A stretch of 64,000 bases of DNA from Sycobia sp. Sy_11 (Eukaryota > Arthropoda > Insecta > Hymenoptera > Epichrysomallidae). The stretch covers positions 489,001-553,000 of the forward strand of contig JACCIC010000271.1 of NCBI GenBank assembly GCA_018907035.1, given 5' to 3'. The position numbers were made by a program, and so were the translations under genes. The stretch's first letter is position 1, and each line of letters opens with the position of its first letter. Shown here in pieces: positions 1-12,690 of the stretch. The notes below the pieces were generated by a model, which made no database searches, was not told the DNA's origin, and saw only the letters and a list, made by a program, of their open reading frames with translations.

Positions 1-1203
1 AATACTGAAATTTTCATTTAAATAGAGTAAAGATGTTTTTGATATATGAGAACTAAGAATTTAAACAAAATTTAAAATTCAACTGTGGTATCTGAACTTA
101 TTAGGCCGTCATTTTCCTAATCTTCAACGATGTAAACGTACACTATATATTATATCGCAATAAATACTAACTATATTTACATATTTTCGCATCATTTTTA
201 CTGTATTATATATATTATAAGTAATATATTTGTATTATACAAAACGCAATGGAAGTGAATGTTCAAAGTAAACAATCAGCGGTTCAAGCATTAGATATCC
301 CCATTAGACTGTTAATTAGGGTTATTATTAGGACTTAATCTTAATAAATAGAGATCGTTTAACTGGTTAATAAGTGAGTTACATTTACTATGTTGAGCGA
401 AGCCAAAACAATTGTTAAACTCTGAACCATGGTTGGTGTACTCTTCAGCGTCAAAAATCTTAATTTTAAAAATTATTTACATAATTAAAAGATACTTTAA
501 ATTTACTTTATACAAAAGTATAAAATAAGGCAAGTATGGTGTATTAGAAATTCTAATCATTTAAAAGTATTTGTAACGTAAGAAATATTTTTTTGCTTTA
601 TAAATAAACCTAACCTTTTTTGAAACAGACGATTCTTTCAAAATTACAAAATATTCGTTCGTTTTTAATATAAATATCCGCGCCGAAGACAGTCGTCACG
701 CCCTCGATCGCACGATCGCACGAGCTTGAAAAACAACATCTGGAATATCGCACGAAACGGTAAGTACCTCGCTTTGGCCACCAGAGGCCCTCGTTTTCAG
801 TCAAAAATTTTTACTGCAATGTCGCCCATAAGCGTCGGCGATCTCCCTTTATTATCTCTACTTGCAGCAAGCTCGTAGCAATCAAAATTAGTATGGGTAT
901 GGGATACCATAATGGAGATAGTGAGTGGACTTCCAAAAAGCTACTAAACTCAGTTTACATCTGCGCTATTTGATTCCTATAGATTATGATACATCAAAAG
1001 TAATTATATTTCACAATAAAATTTAAAGACTGAAAATGATAATATATTTAAATAATGTATTTTTTAAAATAACTTGAATCATTCATCAACATAACTATTT
1101 AAAGTATAACAATACTCGCAAATTACTAGTACCGTAATTCTTACATTATATACCGGTAGTTAGTAATTTTCTTGGTTCCGATAGACATTGTCATGCTGTA
1201 GTT
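1..1203. other. Upstream flank of the esterase gene
   Basis: AT-rich DNA with no supportable coding region. The only recognisable structure is a GC-richer block at 715-868 that recurs at 12788-12935 inside intron 1, so part of the upstream region is repeat-derived. Short open frames here show no protein features. Confidence 0.6.
715..868. repeat. Dispersed repeat, copy 1
   Basis: About 150 bp aligns closely with 12788-12935 in the same orientation. Shared stretches include CTGGAATATCGCACGAAACG, followed by TAAGTACC and, further on, GGCGTCGGCGAT. It lies about 350 bp upstream of the esterase TATA box. The family is not recognised; it could be part of an LTR or a SINE-like unit. Confidence 0.75.
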
Positions 1204-1210
1204 TATAAAA
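1204..1210 (+). promoter_or_regulatory. TATA box of the esterase gene
   Basis: TATAAAA lies 44 nt upstream of the ATG at 1254. At normal spacing transcription would start near 1232-1240, giving a very short 5' UTR. The match is exact and the position is sensible, but no transcript evidence is available. Confidence 0.55.
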
Positions 1211-1253
1211 CTCAAGAGGTTGACTGACAATATCGACAGATTTCTGCAGAACA

Positions 1254-1448
1254 ATGTTTACTTTCAATCAGTGTCTAGTATGTTTAATAGTTGTAATCGT
1301 AGTATCTGCCGATGAGGAGGTTACATTAGACATTAGCCAAGGTACTTTAAAAGGTCTTAAAAGCACAACTGCCCTCAATGGCCATACTTATTATAAATTT
1401 AAAGGAATTCCTTACGCTAAGCCTCCTACCGGATTTTATAAGTTCGAG
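1254..1448 (+). CDS. Esterase exon 1: start codon and signal peptide
   Basis: Encodes residues 1-65: signal peptide, mature N terminus and the GIPYAKPPTG motif. The start is the first ATG after the TATA box, with a good context (AACAATG). The exon ends in phase 0 at GAG before the donor GTCAGT. Translation past the donor soon reaches a stop, consistent with an intron there. Confidence 0.93.
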
Positions 1449-2062
1449 GTCAGTAAATCTATTAATTTATATAAATAAGCATGCACATACGAACTATTCT
1501 TCAAATTGTGTATAGAATGCTATTAGGTCATATATAACATATAATAAGATAAAGAGTGATAAATATATATCACCGGTTCGAAGAATTGTAAAACTAGTAT
1601 ATTAATTTTATAAAAAGCTAATTTATTATTTATAGGATAATCCTTAACATCTAGTAAGTAATTTTCATTTAGTCATAATGTTGATTATTGATGTATTTTT
1701 TTTCAAGTACTATTCAGAGAAGTAATTACTTATCCAATTTTTCTGACTATTATTTACTTTTATTGACGATTTTTACTACTTTAGTCGTCTAAATACGATG
1801 GAACGTTAATTCAAACATTTTACGCTAAAGATTTCTTAGTTCTTTGAAAACATCATGTAGATTCTGTACATAATTAAAAAATAAAGAGCAATTAAGAGTC
1901 AAACATTTATGAAATGAATTATAATTATTAGTCTCAGCTTTGCAGATAATAATTTATCCGATTAGTTCTACAGTTTAATAATATCTATGTAAAAAATAAT
2001 CTATGTATAAATCTATATTCCTATAGATAAATTACTTATCGTCGCCTCCGTCTGAAAAGCTG

Positions 2063-2131
<69 letters not shown>

Positions 2132-5100
2132 CATCATTATATCAAATTATATCCCGTCATACTAATTTATAAAGACAAAACGTGTTCAGGAAGATAAACA
2201 AACTACTGAACCGATTAATATGAAATTCGAAATATATATTCTATATTATCATTAGAAGGGCATAGGCTATGGTTTTTTTAAATAATCTTAATTTCATCAA
2301 TATATTATGAGCGCTACATTATAAGTGGGGATAATAAATCGTGTTCGGCGTTGACTCGACATCGTTAATATAGTAAAGTAGCATTCATGCATGTGCGCAA
2401 GTAGGTAGGCTATAGGCATACTGGGACAGCAAAAAGTATGCCAGAACGTATACATTCATTCTGGCACACTCCCACTCCTCAAAATTCAAGTATCCCGTCC
2501 CACATTACAACGACGAATTACTCAAGGTTTCGTTTGAATCGAGCAATGTCTGGAGGAGTGGGCAGTGCGCCTTGAAATGTGCCATTATACATATAGCTAT
2601 TCATTCTATTTGTTAGTTGTTTTTTTTCTATTGGTTGCTAATGGAGCACTAATAGAATAATTTCAAGAGTTTCTCTTTGTACTATTATCCATTGGCTATT
2701 TAAATAACCTTTTTCACATCTCCACTTATTGGATTATACTCAAGGATGCGGCCATGCAAGATCGAACAATAATCTGTAGTATTATTTGGAAAGTTATTTC
2801 CTGCCTCAATTTCTAGCTGCACGTCTACAGGAGCGTTCTTTAAAGATTCATTTTGTCGCAAACAATCAATAACTATGAATGGTTCATTGAAAAGAAAGTT
2901 TGTCCTTGTAAGGAGTGGCTGAGGATCTCTTGCATAGTATGTTTTTTGAAAATTTGCACATATATCCTAGAGTAGTGCATATTGATTATTAGCAATGTCA
3001 AGATTTAGATTATTATATGGATAATATTGCGAATTTAAGATAAGCCTCACATTACTAATATTACAATGATCAAAACGACTTGCATTTACATCAGATTCAT
3101 TTTTTTTCTTCGAATGTAAGCCGAGAATGATAAAACAAGGTTTTTCCAATTGATTGGAAGTTTTCACTGTCCAGATATGTTTATTAGCGCTTGGTAGAAC
3201 AGGATATTCAAATAGTTCCTATGAACGATAGCACATTGAGATAGGATTATCATTGCCAATGAAATTTAAAAGTAGTATTTATAGTTTATTAGACGCAATG
3301 ATATAAGGCATTAGCCATTCAATCTTGCTTATTTTTCTCTCACATTCTTCATATATAATATTATTACCAACTGTAGTACCTGCATGGATTATTGCATTAA
3401 TGTCCGATCTTGATCTTATGAGAATAAGTTCATGCTACCTATTAAATACTGTTTTTTTGTAAACTTCTGAAAAGCCCAAAACCATACTCAGTGGAATAGC
3501 AACGTCAAAGTTGTCTTGTCTATCCACCAGAGACTTCGACGCTTCTTCATTGCCAAGCCAGCCTATAGTTTCAAGCATGAGAGTTTTATGGGGAATAAAT
3601 GAAGTCCACCCTTTCATCACACTACTTAATCCGACATTTTCATTTTGTCTATTTCTTCTTCATTAATTTCATAGCGAATTCTATTAAAAAGATGAAAAAT
3701 AGCATTTCTAACAAATCTAGATTTCATTGGCAAGCTGTCATCAGTTTTTCTTAAACTTTCCAGTAATATGGATAGAACTTGGTGATGGTAGGAGACAAAA
3801 ATCTTGATGTTGGATAGAAATAGGAATTTCGTCATTTTTATCAAAGCTTAGTTCTGTGTATGGCTGATGTGCATGGATTTCGGATTGAGCAATTGACTCA
3901 TCGAATAGGACACCTGTTTGAATTTTTAGCATTTCGTCCATGTTTCAAGAAGCAGCAGAAAATTATACAAGTGAATTTTTTCTAAGAACTTTTAGACTCA
4001 GATTTTGGAGGAACTGAATGCTCTTCCTTGGTAACGGTCTCACATTCTTCAATCGACTGATTGTCGACTGACATGATGGAGTACTTATATGCGTGCTAGA
4101 ATTATAATTCAATATTTTCACTGGTAAATCAGAACTGTGCTCTGATTTTCCTTGAAAATACGAGGAGTCAAGCCGAGAAGACGACCTATTGATGTTTGAG
4201 GACTATGATCTAATGGAACAATGCACTTTATTCCACATCTAAATGTGTTATTATTGGCTTTCGAGGAAAAATTTCTTTGGATTTCAATGTGGTTGATAAA
4301 AATTGATGGATATCTTTCATCTCGGAACAACCGGTGGGAATAGTAACCACTTCCCACTGTAAATGTACTTTATTATTTGTATCGTGAATATTCGTAATTG
4401 AGTTAAAGGTTAAAGGTTCGACTAAGCCTAAAACAAATTTTTTATGCTTTGCGAGGTCAATAGAAGGAAAATAATCAGCTTCTAAAACGAAAGATCTGCC
4501 TGAGAGAGTCAAAGTGATACTATCTTCTATGACTGATTGAACGAGAATGATTAAATTTAGACAAATAAGTCTTTCTTTATAGACTTTCGGTTAAGAATTG
4601 AAGACAAAGGTGACCACAAATAAATGAATATCTGATATCTTTTATAGTTGTATTTTATTTCATTTACATTGAAATATTTCATGAGATCTGTGGCAGGCCT
4701 TCAATCACCAGAACTGTGAAAGTACAATACATCAGAACCTCTCTTTCGATAAGACACCCAATAAGTACCTTTATTTTGTGAATCATAGAGATTAACAATA
4801 GCAGATTCGTTATGCCATAGTCAAGTACGAGGAAGAGTATTTCTTATGAAAACGCCTCGAAAATATGGAATTTGTAATATATGTGCATATTTTATAAGAT
4901 CATAGTTTGTTAGTGAACGATTTGGTAAAATTAAATGGAAGTTTTTTTTCTTTTAATTAGACCGTGTCCAACATACGGCTTGAGAAATAATCGCACTCCA
5001 CATTTCTATGACTTCAGATAGACACCTTTACCTCAAGCAATAGCTTCCATCGTCTTATAATGACGCTTGCTTTCATGATAATCTTTCTGCACAGCTCTAG

Positions 5101-7572
5101 CATCATTTACTGCTTTAGCTATTCCAGTAGCAACTCCGTCTAAAGCATCAGTTGCAGTTAATCCTGCGAACAGTGGAATACGGAAAGGAGGAACTCCTCC
5201 AATTTTAGACGGAAGGGGTATCACACGTGGAATGACAACTTTCTGCTTACAACCACTATTCTTAAGAGCTTGACGAGCACCTTTTAAGGCGGACTGTATT
5301 ACTTTGTGTGAATTTTTACCTGATTTCAATGATTTTTTCGCTGCTGTCACCAATTTGTTGAATTTCCGTCCCTTTCCAGTTTTTGCCTTTAATTTCATAG
5401 CACTTGCAACCGCTAGAGCAGATGTTTTCTCAGCAAGACTAGAGTCCTTAGCTTTAATCCGTTGCCACACTTTATTAGCAAGCTTTATGTCAGCCACTTT
5501 ACGATTACTGTTTTTATCAGAATTCTCAATGCCATGTTCTTTATATGCCTTATCTAGTGGATTTATTCCTGGAGAACTTCTTTGTAATCGCTTCATTAAT
5601 TTAGTTCCGGGGCCACAGTATTGATAAACAGGAAGGTACATTCCGATAGATAAATTATTAATTACTCTATCGTGCAATCCACGTCCTTCCTTTTTCGAAT
5701 GTTTACGAGTTTTATGTTCAAGCATCGTTGACAGTCAAATTATAACTAATGATCAAAAATATAAAATCAACATTTATATATTTACTTCAGTTAATGTTAA
5801 ACTAAACTTTGTCATGCCAACATGGATGTCATGCCAACTGAGCAGAACGTAAAACTAAAATAAATAGATTATTAGCTTTAATCACTCATCTCAATGGTCT
5901 TAGATTCGAGAATGTGTATGTTTATTCAAAATCGTTAATTCAACCAAAGCATCAATTTTTCAAAAAAGTCATTGAACCAATCGAAGGCATCTTATATTTT
6001 CCGTTTAGTGAACATGAATCTATAATATCATTAGATAAAGCATTACCCAATTCAATTATGATTTTTGGTGATGTAGCTTGTAAGAAGCAAGATAACATCA
6101 AAGCATTTTTCTGTATAGAGACATAAAAGTGTAGACTGCTTCTACCTATTCCAGTTATATATTCATATACCAAAACATTTTATTAGAGCCAATATTAATA
6201 TGGCAGTAATTTACAGTCAAGATAATGTAAATTTAAAAGATATTTATGATGACCAGGTCAACACCGATCTGACTTTCAACGATTTTCGAGATCTTTCTTC
6301 TGAATGCTGCAAAAATGATAAATAAGTAGTGATTGTTTATTGACATAGAGTGATGGACAATATCAGATACAGAAAAGGCTTTGACTATTTTGTAATAAAA
6401 AGAAATTAAAATAATCTCAATCACTCAGTTCAATTTTACCCAGTAACATGACACCATGTCGAACTTTGACAAAGAAAAGAATATCCTTAGCGAGCTCTTG
6501 CAAGCTCTTAAGCTATTGAAAAAAATCTGCACTATTGAAACAGAAGAGAGAAAATCTTCAAATAGTTGTAGGTGATAAATTGAAACCAGTCATTACACCA
6601 CTTGAAAAGCTTGTCGAATAAAAAAGTTTAGTTTCTTAATCTCATTTCGGAGGATTACAGCATTAAAAACCAATTAGATCCTGAAAAAATTTGAGTTTTA
6701 GGTTACATAATAATATTCGCTCAGCTCCCATAAAAGATTATGATTCAGATGATGATTTTGCCTCATTGGATGACTCAATGATGAATTTGACATTCAAATC
6801 TATGCATGATGACAAAGTTAAAACTAATATTTTAGTTCAAAGCCGTTGTAAATTGAATCATATATATGGAGTAAGAAATATTGGAGGTACATACATGCTT
6901 GGCAATGCTGAAATTATATTTGATGAGAATAAAATAAAAATGAAAGTTTTAACTTATCCTATAAGTAACGGATTAATGGAGTTACTCATAAAAAAGAGCC
7001 AAACAAAACATTAATAAGTTCAGCAGATGTTTAAAATTATTGCAGTATTCTGGAAGCAACAAGTGCTCACCGGAAAAAACATAGCTAAGTTGGACTATAT
7101 GCTCATCAAAGAGTAAAAAATATTTCATCATTATCGCACCGATGTTTTGCAGCAGTACTGTTCGCTGTACTTTAGTTATTACTAAAGGGCAGGGGGGAAT
7201 CGCGACAGGGACGCTTGTGGCATAGAACGGCGCAACTTCTACAATTAGGTGAATACGAAATGTATCCTCTCGTCTCATCGTTGGTCTTCGACACTAGATG
7301 TTCCGTAGGCGTAGCTCGAGCGCTACGTTCTCTCCTTGGCGAGCGTGGATATTCGCTCTGTGAATATATTAGCAATGCGGTGGTACGGTAATGCGGTAGG
7401 TAGCTCGGTAGTGGAAGAGTGCGTCCGCTCTACTCGGCTGATCAGCAGTTTTTCTCTTTTTCGAGTGCTCGATGTTCACCTCGCGCATTCGCGTCGCGTC
7501 AAATGCGCGTTCACGGTGGTCGATATCTCGATCGATTTATACGTTTCCTTATACCATCGTGAAACGATGGAT

Positions 7573-7627
<55 letters not shown>

Positions 7628-8062
7628 TATCATATCATACTAATTTATAAAGATAAAGCGTATTTTCGTTTGTACGCGATAACCGAAAAAATTACTGAAC
7701 CGAATGTTCTGAAATTTGACGTATTGATTCTATATTATTTTGGGATGGACATAGGCTATGTTTTTTCTTGAAAATGATTTTACTTTCGTCAATAAATTAA
7801 GTTAATGGTTTTAACAGGCAGTTCCACCAGCGGCCACTACGTGGCGTCTTGAATCACGTACATCAACTCAAAGTAGTTCGCTTAAAGTATTAATACTAGG
7901 CCAGCTCAGACGAATGTTCATATTCAACTTTGGGATTCATATCCTTAAGAATGTGTGGCGTTAGTTGTTATAACCTTTTTTGTTCTTCAGGTTAATCTGA
8001 CACTACACTCACACCTTATGGATATCATTTAATTTTTGTAAAAGCTATTTTCTCTTACGTGG

Positions 8063-8121
<59 letters not shown>

Positions 8122-8455
8122 TCTTTCTTTCTCCTTCTCTTATAAAATGGTTCTGTATGCCAAATCATACTGAATATAGTTTGTGACGACAAATTATAGT
8201 TTTATTTTTATACATTCTAATAACTTTAGAATTGTGACAAGTGACTATGTTTTTTTTTAGTTCAAACAAAAGAAATGATGACAAAATAGGGTTCTTTACC
8301 AACACCTCGAAATTATGTATATATAAATAAAATATATGGTCTATCGCCTATTTAAAAAATATGCTATGCGCATATCAACATTTTGCTTGAATTTCAGTTA
8401 ACATCACTACGAAAATATTCACGGCATTTAATTGAAAAAACGGAAATATAAAAAG

Positions 8456-8486
<31 letters not shown>

Positions 8487-9434
8487 CATGTATATTATAT
8501 TGTACATGTTATATATACATATTTTAAATACGGTTGCTACTGAGTAATATTGTATTCGCGTGTACGGGCGGTTGATTACGATATTCCGTTGCCTCAAGAC
8601 GAATTCTATACGCAGTTGTTTGTTCGTATGATAGAATGCGATATCCAGGTGTTTCTGGACGATTTCTACGGGGAATATTGTATTTGGTTGATGGAAAAAG
8701 ACATCCAGGTATGAGGAAATGAACTTCTATGGGAAGTTTCGTGTTGGGATGGTAAAATACGATATATGTCTTTCCGAACGGCTTCTACGGGGAGTATTGT
8801 GTTTAGTCGTTAGAAAGCGATGCTAGCTTTCTCGGGCCGACTTCTACTGGGATTATCGTGTTTAGTTGATAGGAAACGACGTTTAGGTATGTCGGGACAA
8901 CTTCTAAGGGGAGTTTCATGTTCGAATCATAAAATGCGATTTCCAGGTGTTTCGGAACGAGTTCTACGGGCAATTTCGTGTTCGGGCGGTAGAAGAAGAT
9001 GTCCAGGTATGGCGAGACAATTTCTACGTTGAGTATCGTGTTTAGTTGATAGGAAACGATGTTCAGGTATGTCGTGTCAACTTCTACGGGGAGTTTCGGA
9101 TTCGGATGATAGAACGCGATTTCCAGGTGTTTTGGAAATCGCATTCCGTGTATAGCTGGTGGAAAACCAAATCCAGGTATGTGAGTACGACTTCTATAAA
9201 GAGATTTGTATTCTATCATTCGAACACGCACACGCCCAGTAAGAATCGTCCCAAGATACCTGGACATTGTATTCTACCTCCCCAACACAAAACTCTATAT
9301 AGCAGGCGTCCCGAGAAATTTCCTATAGTTCGAACATGATACTCTCCGAAAACGTCTTCTCGAGAGACTTGGACATCTTGTTCTACCGCTTAAACTCGAA
9401 CGTACAATTTTCTTCATCCAAGTCATATTTAATA

Positions 9435-9484
<50 letters not shown>

Positions 9485-12195
9485 ATACAATGGTCGGCAA
9501 AATATCAACTTTTTGAAATAGACGCAACATTGAAGCAGCTTTTTATACAAAAGCGACGATAAGTAAATTACGGTGAATTATTTATAGAAATATAAATTTG
9601 TATATATAAGAGTACTTTTTACTTAGATATTATTGAATTGTTTATAAAATTGGTTAAATTATTATCTCGGGCGAAGCCTAGACAGGGGATGTTAGTATAT
9701 ATATATATATATGTACACACGGTGTCCCAGATATAACTGCTCATATTAGTGGCGTGGTATCGGAAAGGAAAAGTTATATGTAAATATTAATATTTATGTA
9801 GGTCCATTTTTCATAGTTTTGTGTTACGCGCCCATGTCTGTCAGCCAATCGGGGCTCACAAAAGTACGTCATCGCCTGCGAGCGAGAAAAAGGAGGTTAA
9901 ACACAAGGAAACGAGGCGAAGTCGAGCGAATACGACAAAGACCAGTAGTTGTTATTTATTTTGTCGATTGTCAACGCCCGCATAACTGCTTGGCTATAGG
10001 GACGGATCTTGCAAGGAACTTTGAATGATAAAAATCGGATGCTTTGGACTCGAGTTACATATAAAATCGTATAAAATAATTATGGAGGTATTGCATAAGC
10101 CGTATAAGATCATTTTATCCGATTTTTATCAATCAAATTTTTTTGCTATCAGCATTTTTGCCAATTTTGAATGTGATTGTCAAACACCTATTTTTCAATC
10201 TTTGTAGCAGTTCGAAAATTCAGTTGGATATTTGTTTTTATAAAAAACACGTGTGCGCTCGAGATCCGTTCGTCCACGCCAATGAAACATCTGCCTATTC
10301 TTCATTATTTCCAATGTAGTGGAGAGGGCTGTTATAAAAAAGGGTGGTTTGACAAAAAAATAGGGTTAGGAACCGTTGTAGACCAAGAAACATCATCTTT
10401 CTTCACAAGACACAACAAGCTCGCTTCGTCAATGCGTTCGTACATCTAAGCATTTCCGCAATCGTTGACAATGGGCAGGAAAAATTACAACTACTGGTCC
10501 TTGCCGTGCTCGCACAACTTTCGCTCGTTTCCCTTCTTTTGACCTCGTTTTTCTTGCTTGCAGGTGATGACGCACTGCTTTGAGCCCTGATTGGCTCATA
10601 GACGTGGGCCCGTACTGCAAAAACTATGAAAAATGGACCTACATAATTATTAATATTATACATAACTTTTCCTATCCCATACCATGCCACTAACATGAGC
10701 AGTTATATCTGGGACACCGTGTATATAGGGATGCTTTTATATAGATAAGTATCCCAAAAACTCATGTACATATTTTTTCCGTTCACATTCAACAAAATCG
10801 AATTTACAAAAAATTTTTTAAATTTTTGGCAGCCATTTTGGAACTGCCATTTTAAATTCATATAATTTTTTAAGCTGTCATTGTATTCGTATCTAGCCAC
10901 GCCGAAAAACCTACAAAACAAGTTTTTAATGATCATTTTGCCACATATGACATTTCCCGTCGCCCAATTCCCCACGCCTAGCTTTACCCAATTTTCATAG
11001 CTTTGTAATTTCCGATGAAAATTTTGTTGCTATACAACTCAAAAAGACAAGTGTTACAATTAAAAAGCTTATATTGATTGTCGTTGCATTCAGGACCTGT
11101 CACAGACACTAGTTTATGATTTTCACTACTCTTATATGAAAAAGTGAGTGGGAGGAAAGTGTAAACTGCTATATACTGACACCGACAGTTAGGTATACGA
11201 AGTGGAAGACATTGATATGTATAAAATTATGAAATAAAATATTCAGAGATTTGATACTTCTGACTATTATAAAAATATTTCGTATGACATACCTCGATCA
11301 AATAAAAAAATACCAGGATTAACGAAGGATGAATGTAACCGAAAAATTATGATGGAATTTATAGTTTACGGAGCAAAATATATAGTATTAGGTTGTCAAA
11401 TATCTCCCTTCCGCCTTTTTGTCTTATGAATTTCGCGGCTATGTACAAAGCGCTACAGAGCTTATATCTGCCATTACTATGCATCATTTGAAACGTCTTG
11501 ACATAACGTACAAAACGACGCTATGCATGATTATTTTGGATATTGCGTTCAAAGTTATAGACGTGGAGTTCACTAAGATCGAAAATCGCGCTATTTGAAA
11601 GTTTTCCTTCGTTAAAGGCAAATCCGCTAGAGAAACGATCCGTGAGATTAATGGTGTTTTGGCAGATGGCACGCTATCACTTCCAACCGCAGAGGAATGG
11701 CTTCGACGATTCAGAGCCGGTGAAAACGACACCGTGGAAGGCCGGCGGACCGTCCCATACAGTGGTAAAGCCGGGATTGACGTCCAGGAAGGCTTTGCTG
11801 TGTGTTTGGTGGGATTGGAAGGGAATCGTCCACTATGAGCTGCTTCCAAATGGCCAGATGCTTAATACCACTATTTAATACACTACCATCTACTGTGAAC
11901 AACAGGACCGCTTGAAGCAGGCTATCGACCAGAAGCGTCCATATTTGGCCAACAAGAAGAGTGTAGTGTTCCACCAGGACAACTCCAGACGACACATTTC
12001 GTTGATAACTCATCAGAAGCTACAGGAATTCGAATGGGAGGTTTTATCACATCCACCATATAGCCCGCACATAGCGCCCAGTGATTACCACCTATTCCTG
12101 TTCATGTGGAACGCCCTTGGTGGTGTAAAGTTGGACTCAAAAGAGGCTTGTGAAAAGAGGCTGTCCGAGTTCTTCGCAAATGAGGGGGGTTTCAT

Positions 12196-12226
<31 letters not shown>

Positions 12227-12649
12227 CGCACATAAGAGAAAATAAAATTTACAAAAATTGAAAGATATCCATAAGGTGTGAGAGTAGGGTCAGGTTAACC
12301 TGAAGAATAAAAAGAGTAATACCGACTAATGTTACACCGTCTTTAGGATACGAATCCCAAAGTTGGATATGAACATTCGTTTGAGCTGGCCTGGTATTAA
12401 TACTTTAAACGGACTACGTTGAGTTGATGTTCGTGATTCAAGAAGCCACATAGTGGTCGGTGGTGAAACTGATTGCGAAAACCATTAACTCAATTTATTG
12501 ATAAATGTAAAATAATTTTCAACAAAAAACATAGCCTATGTCCTGTCCAAGATAATATGAAATCTATATTTCAAATTTCTGGATAATCGGTTCAGTAGTT
12601 TTTTCGGTTATTGTGTACAAACAAAAACACGCTTTCTCTTTCTAAATTT

Positions 12650-12690
<41 letters not shown>

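Larger units (their letters stand above)
2700..7150. mobile_element. Maverick/Polinton-adintovirus-like module, decayed
   Basis: A 4.4-kb block with divergent coding: four genes on the minus strand (2700-5725) and two on the plus strand (5881-7150). The set is major capsid, minor-capsid-like protein, adenain-like protease, PLA2-like protein and packaging ATPase, which is the morphogenesis set of Polinton-like elements and adintoviruses. No protein-primed DNA polymerase, retroviral-type integrase or terminal inverted repeats are visible, so this is a partial insertion. Most genes carry stops and frameshifts; the PLA2-like frame is the exception. Assignment rests on recognised conserved blocks and gene order. 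Confidence 0.85.
7637..9697 (+). mobile_element. Composite non-autonomous Helitron/Helentron, complete
   Basis: A 2.06-kb unit. The 5' end ATACTAATTTATAAAGA and the internal ATTACTGAACCGA and CATAGGCTATG blocks are hallmarks of insect Helitrons, and the 3' end has TCTCGGGCGAAGCC followed by GTTAGTA. Order: 5' segment (7637-8065), (CT)n, spacer, (TA)n, 60-bp minisatellite, (TA)n, 3' segment. No Rep/helicase coding is present. A copy in reverse orientation at 51656-53425 has the same order, which defines the ends. The Helentron-associated type is inferred from the internal minisatellite and microsatellites. Confidence 0.8.

Noticed and set aside
2068..2127. CRISPR array or satellite
   Set aside because: Simple (TA)n; no spacer-repeat structure anywhere in the window.
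5304..5624. 106-codon plus-strand frame
   Set aside because: Antisense shadow of the PLA2-like minus-strand gene.
8803..9267. 154-codon minus-strand frame as a gene
   Set aside because: It lies wholly in the 60-bp minisatellite; the open frame follows from a period divisible by three.
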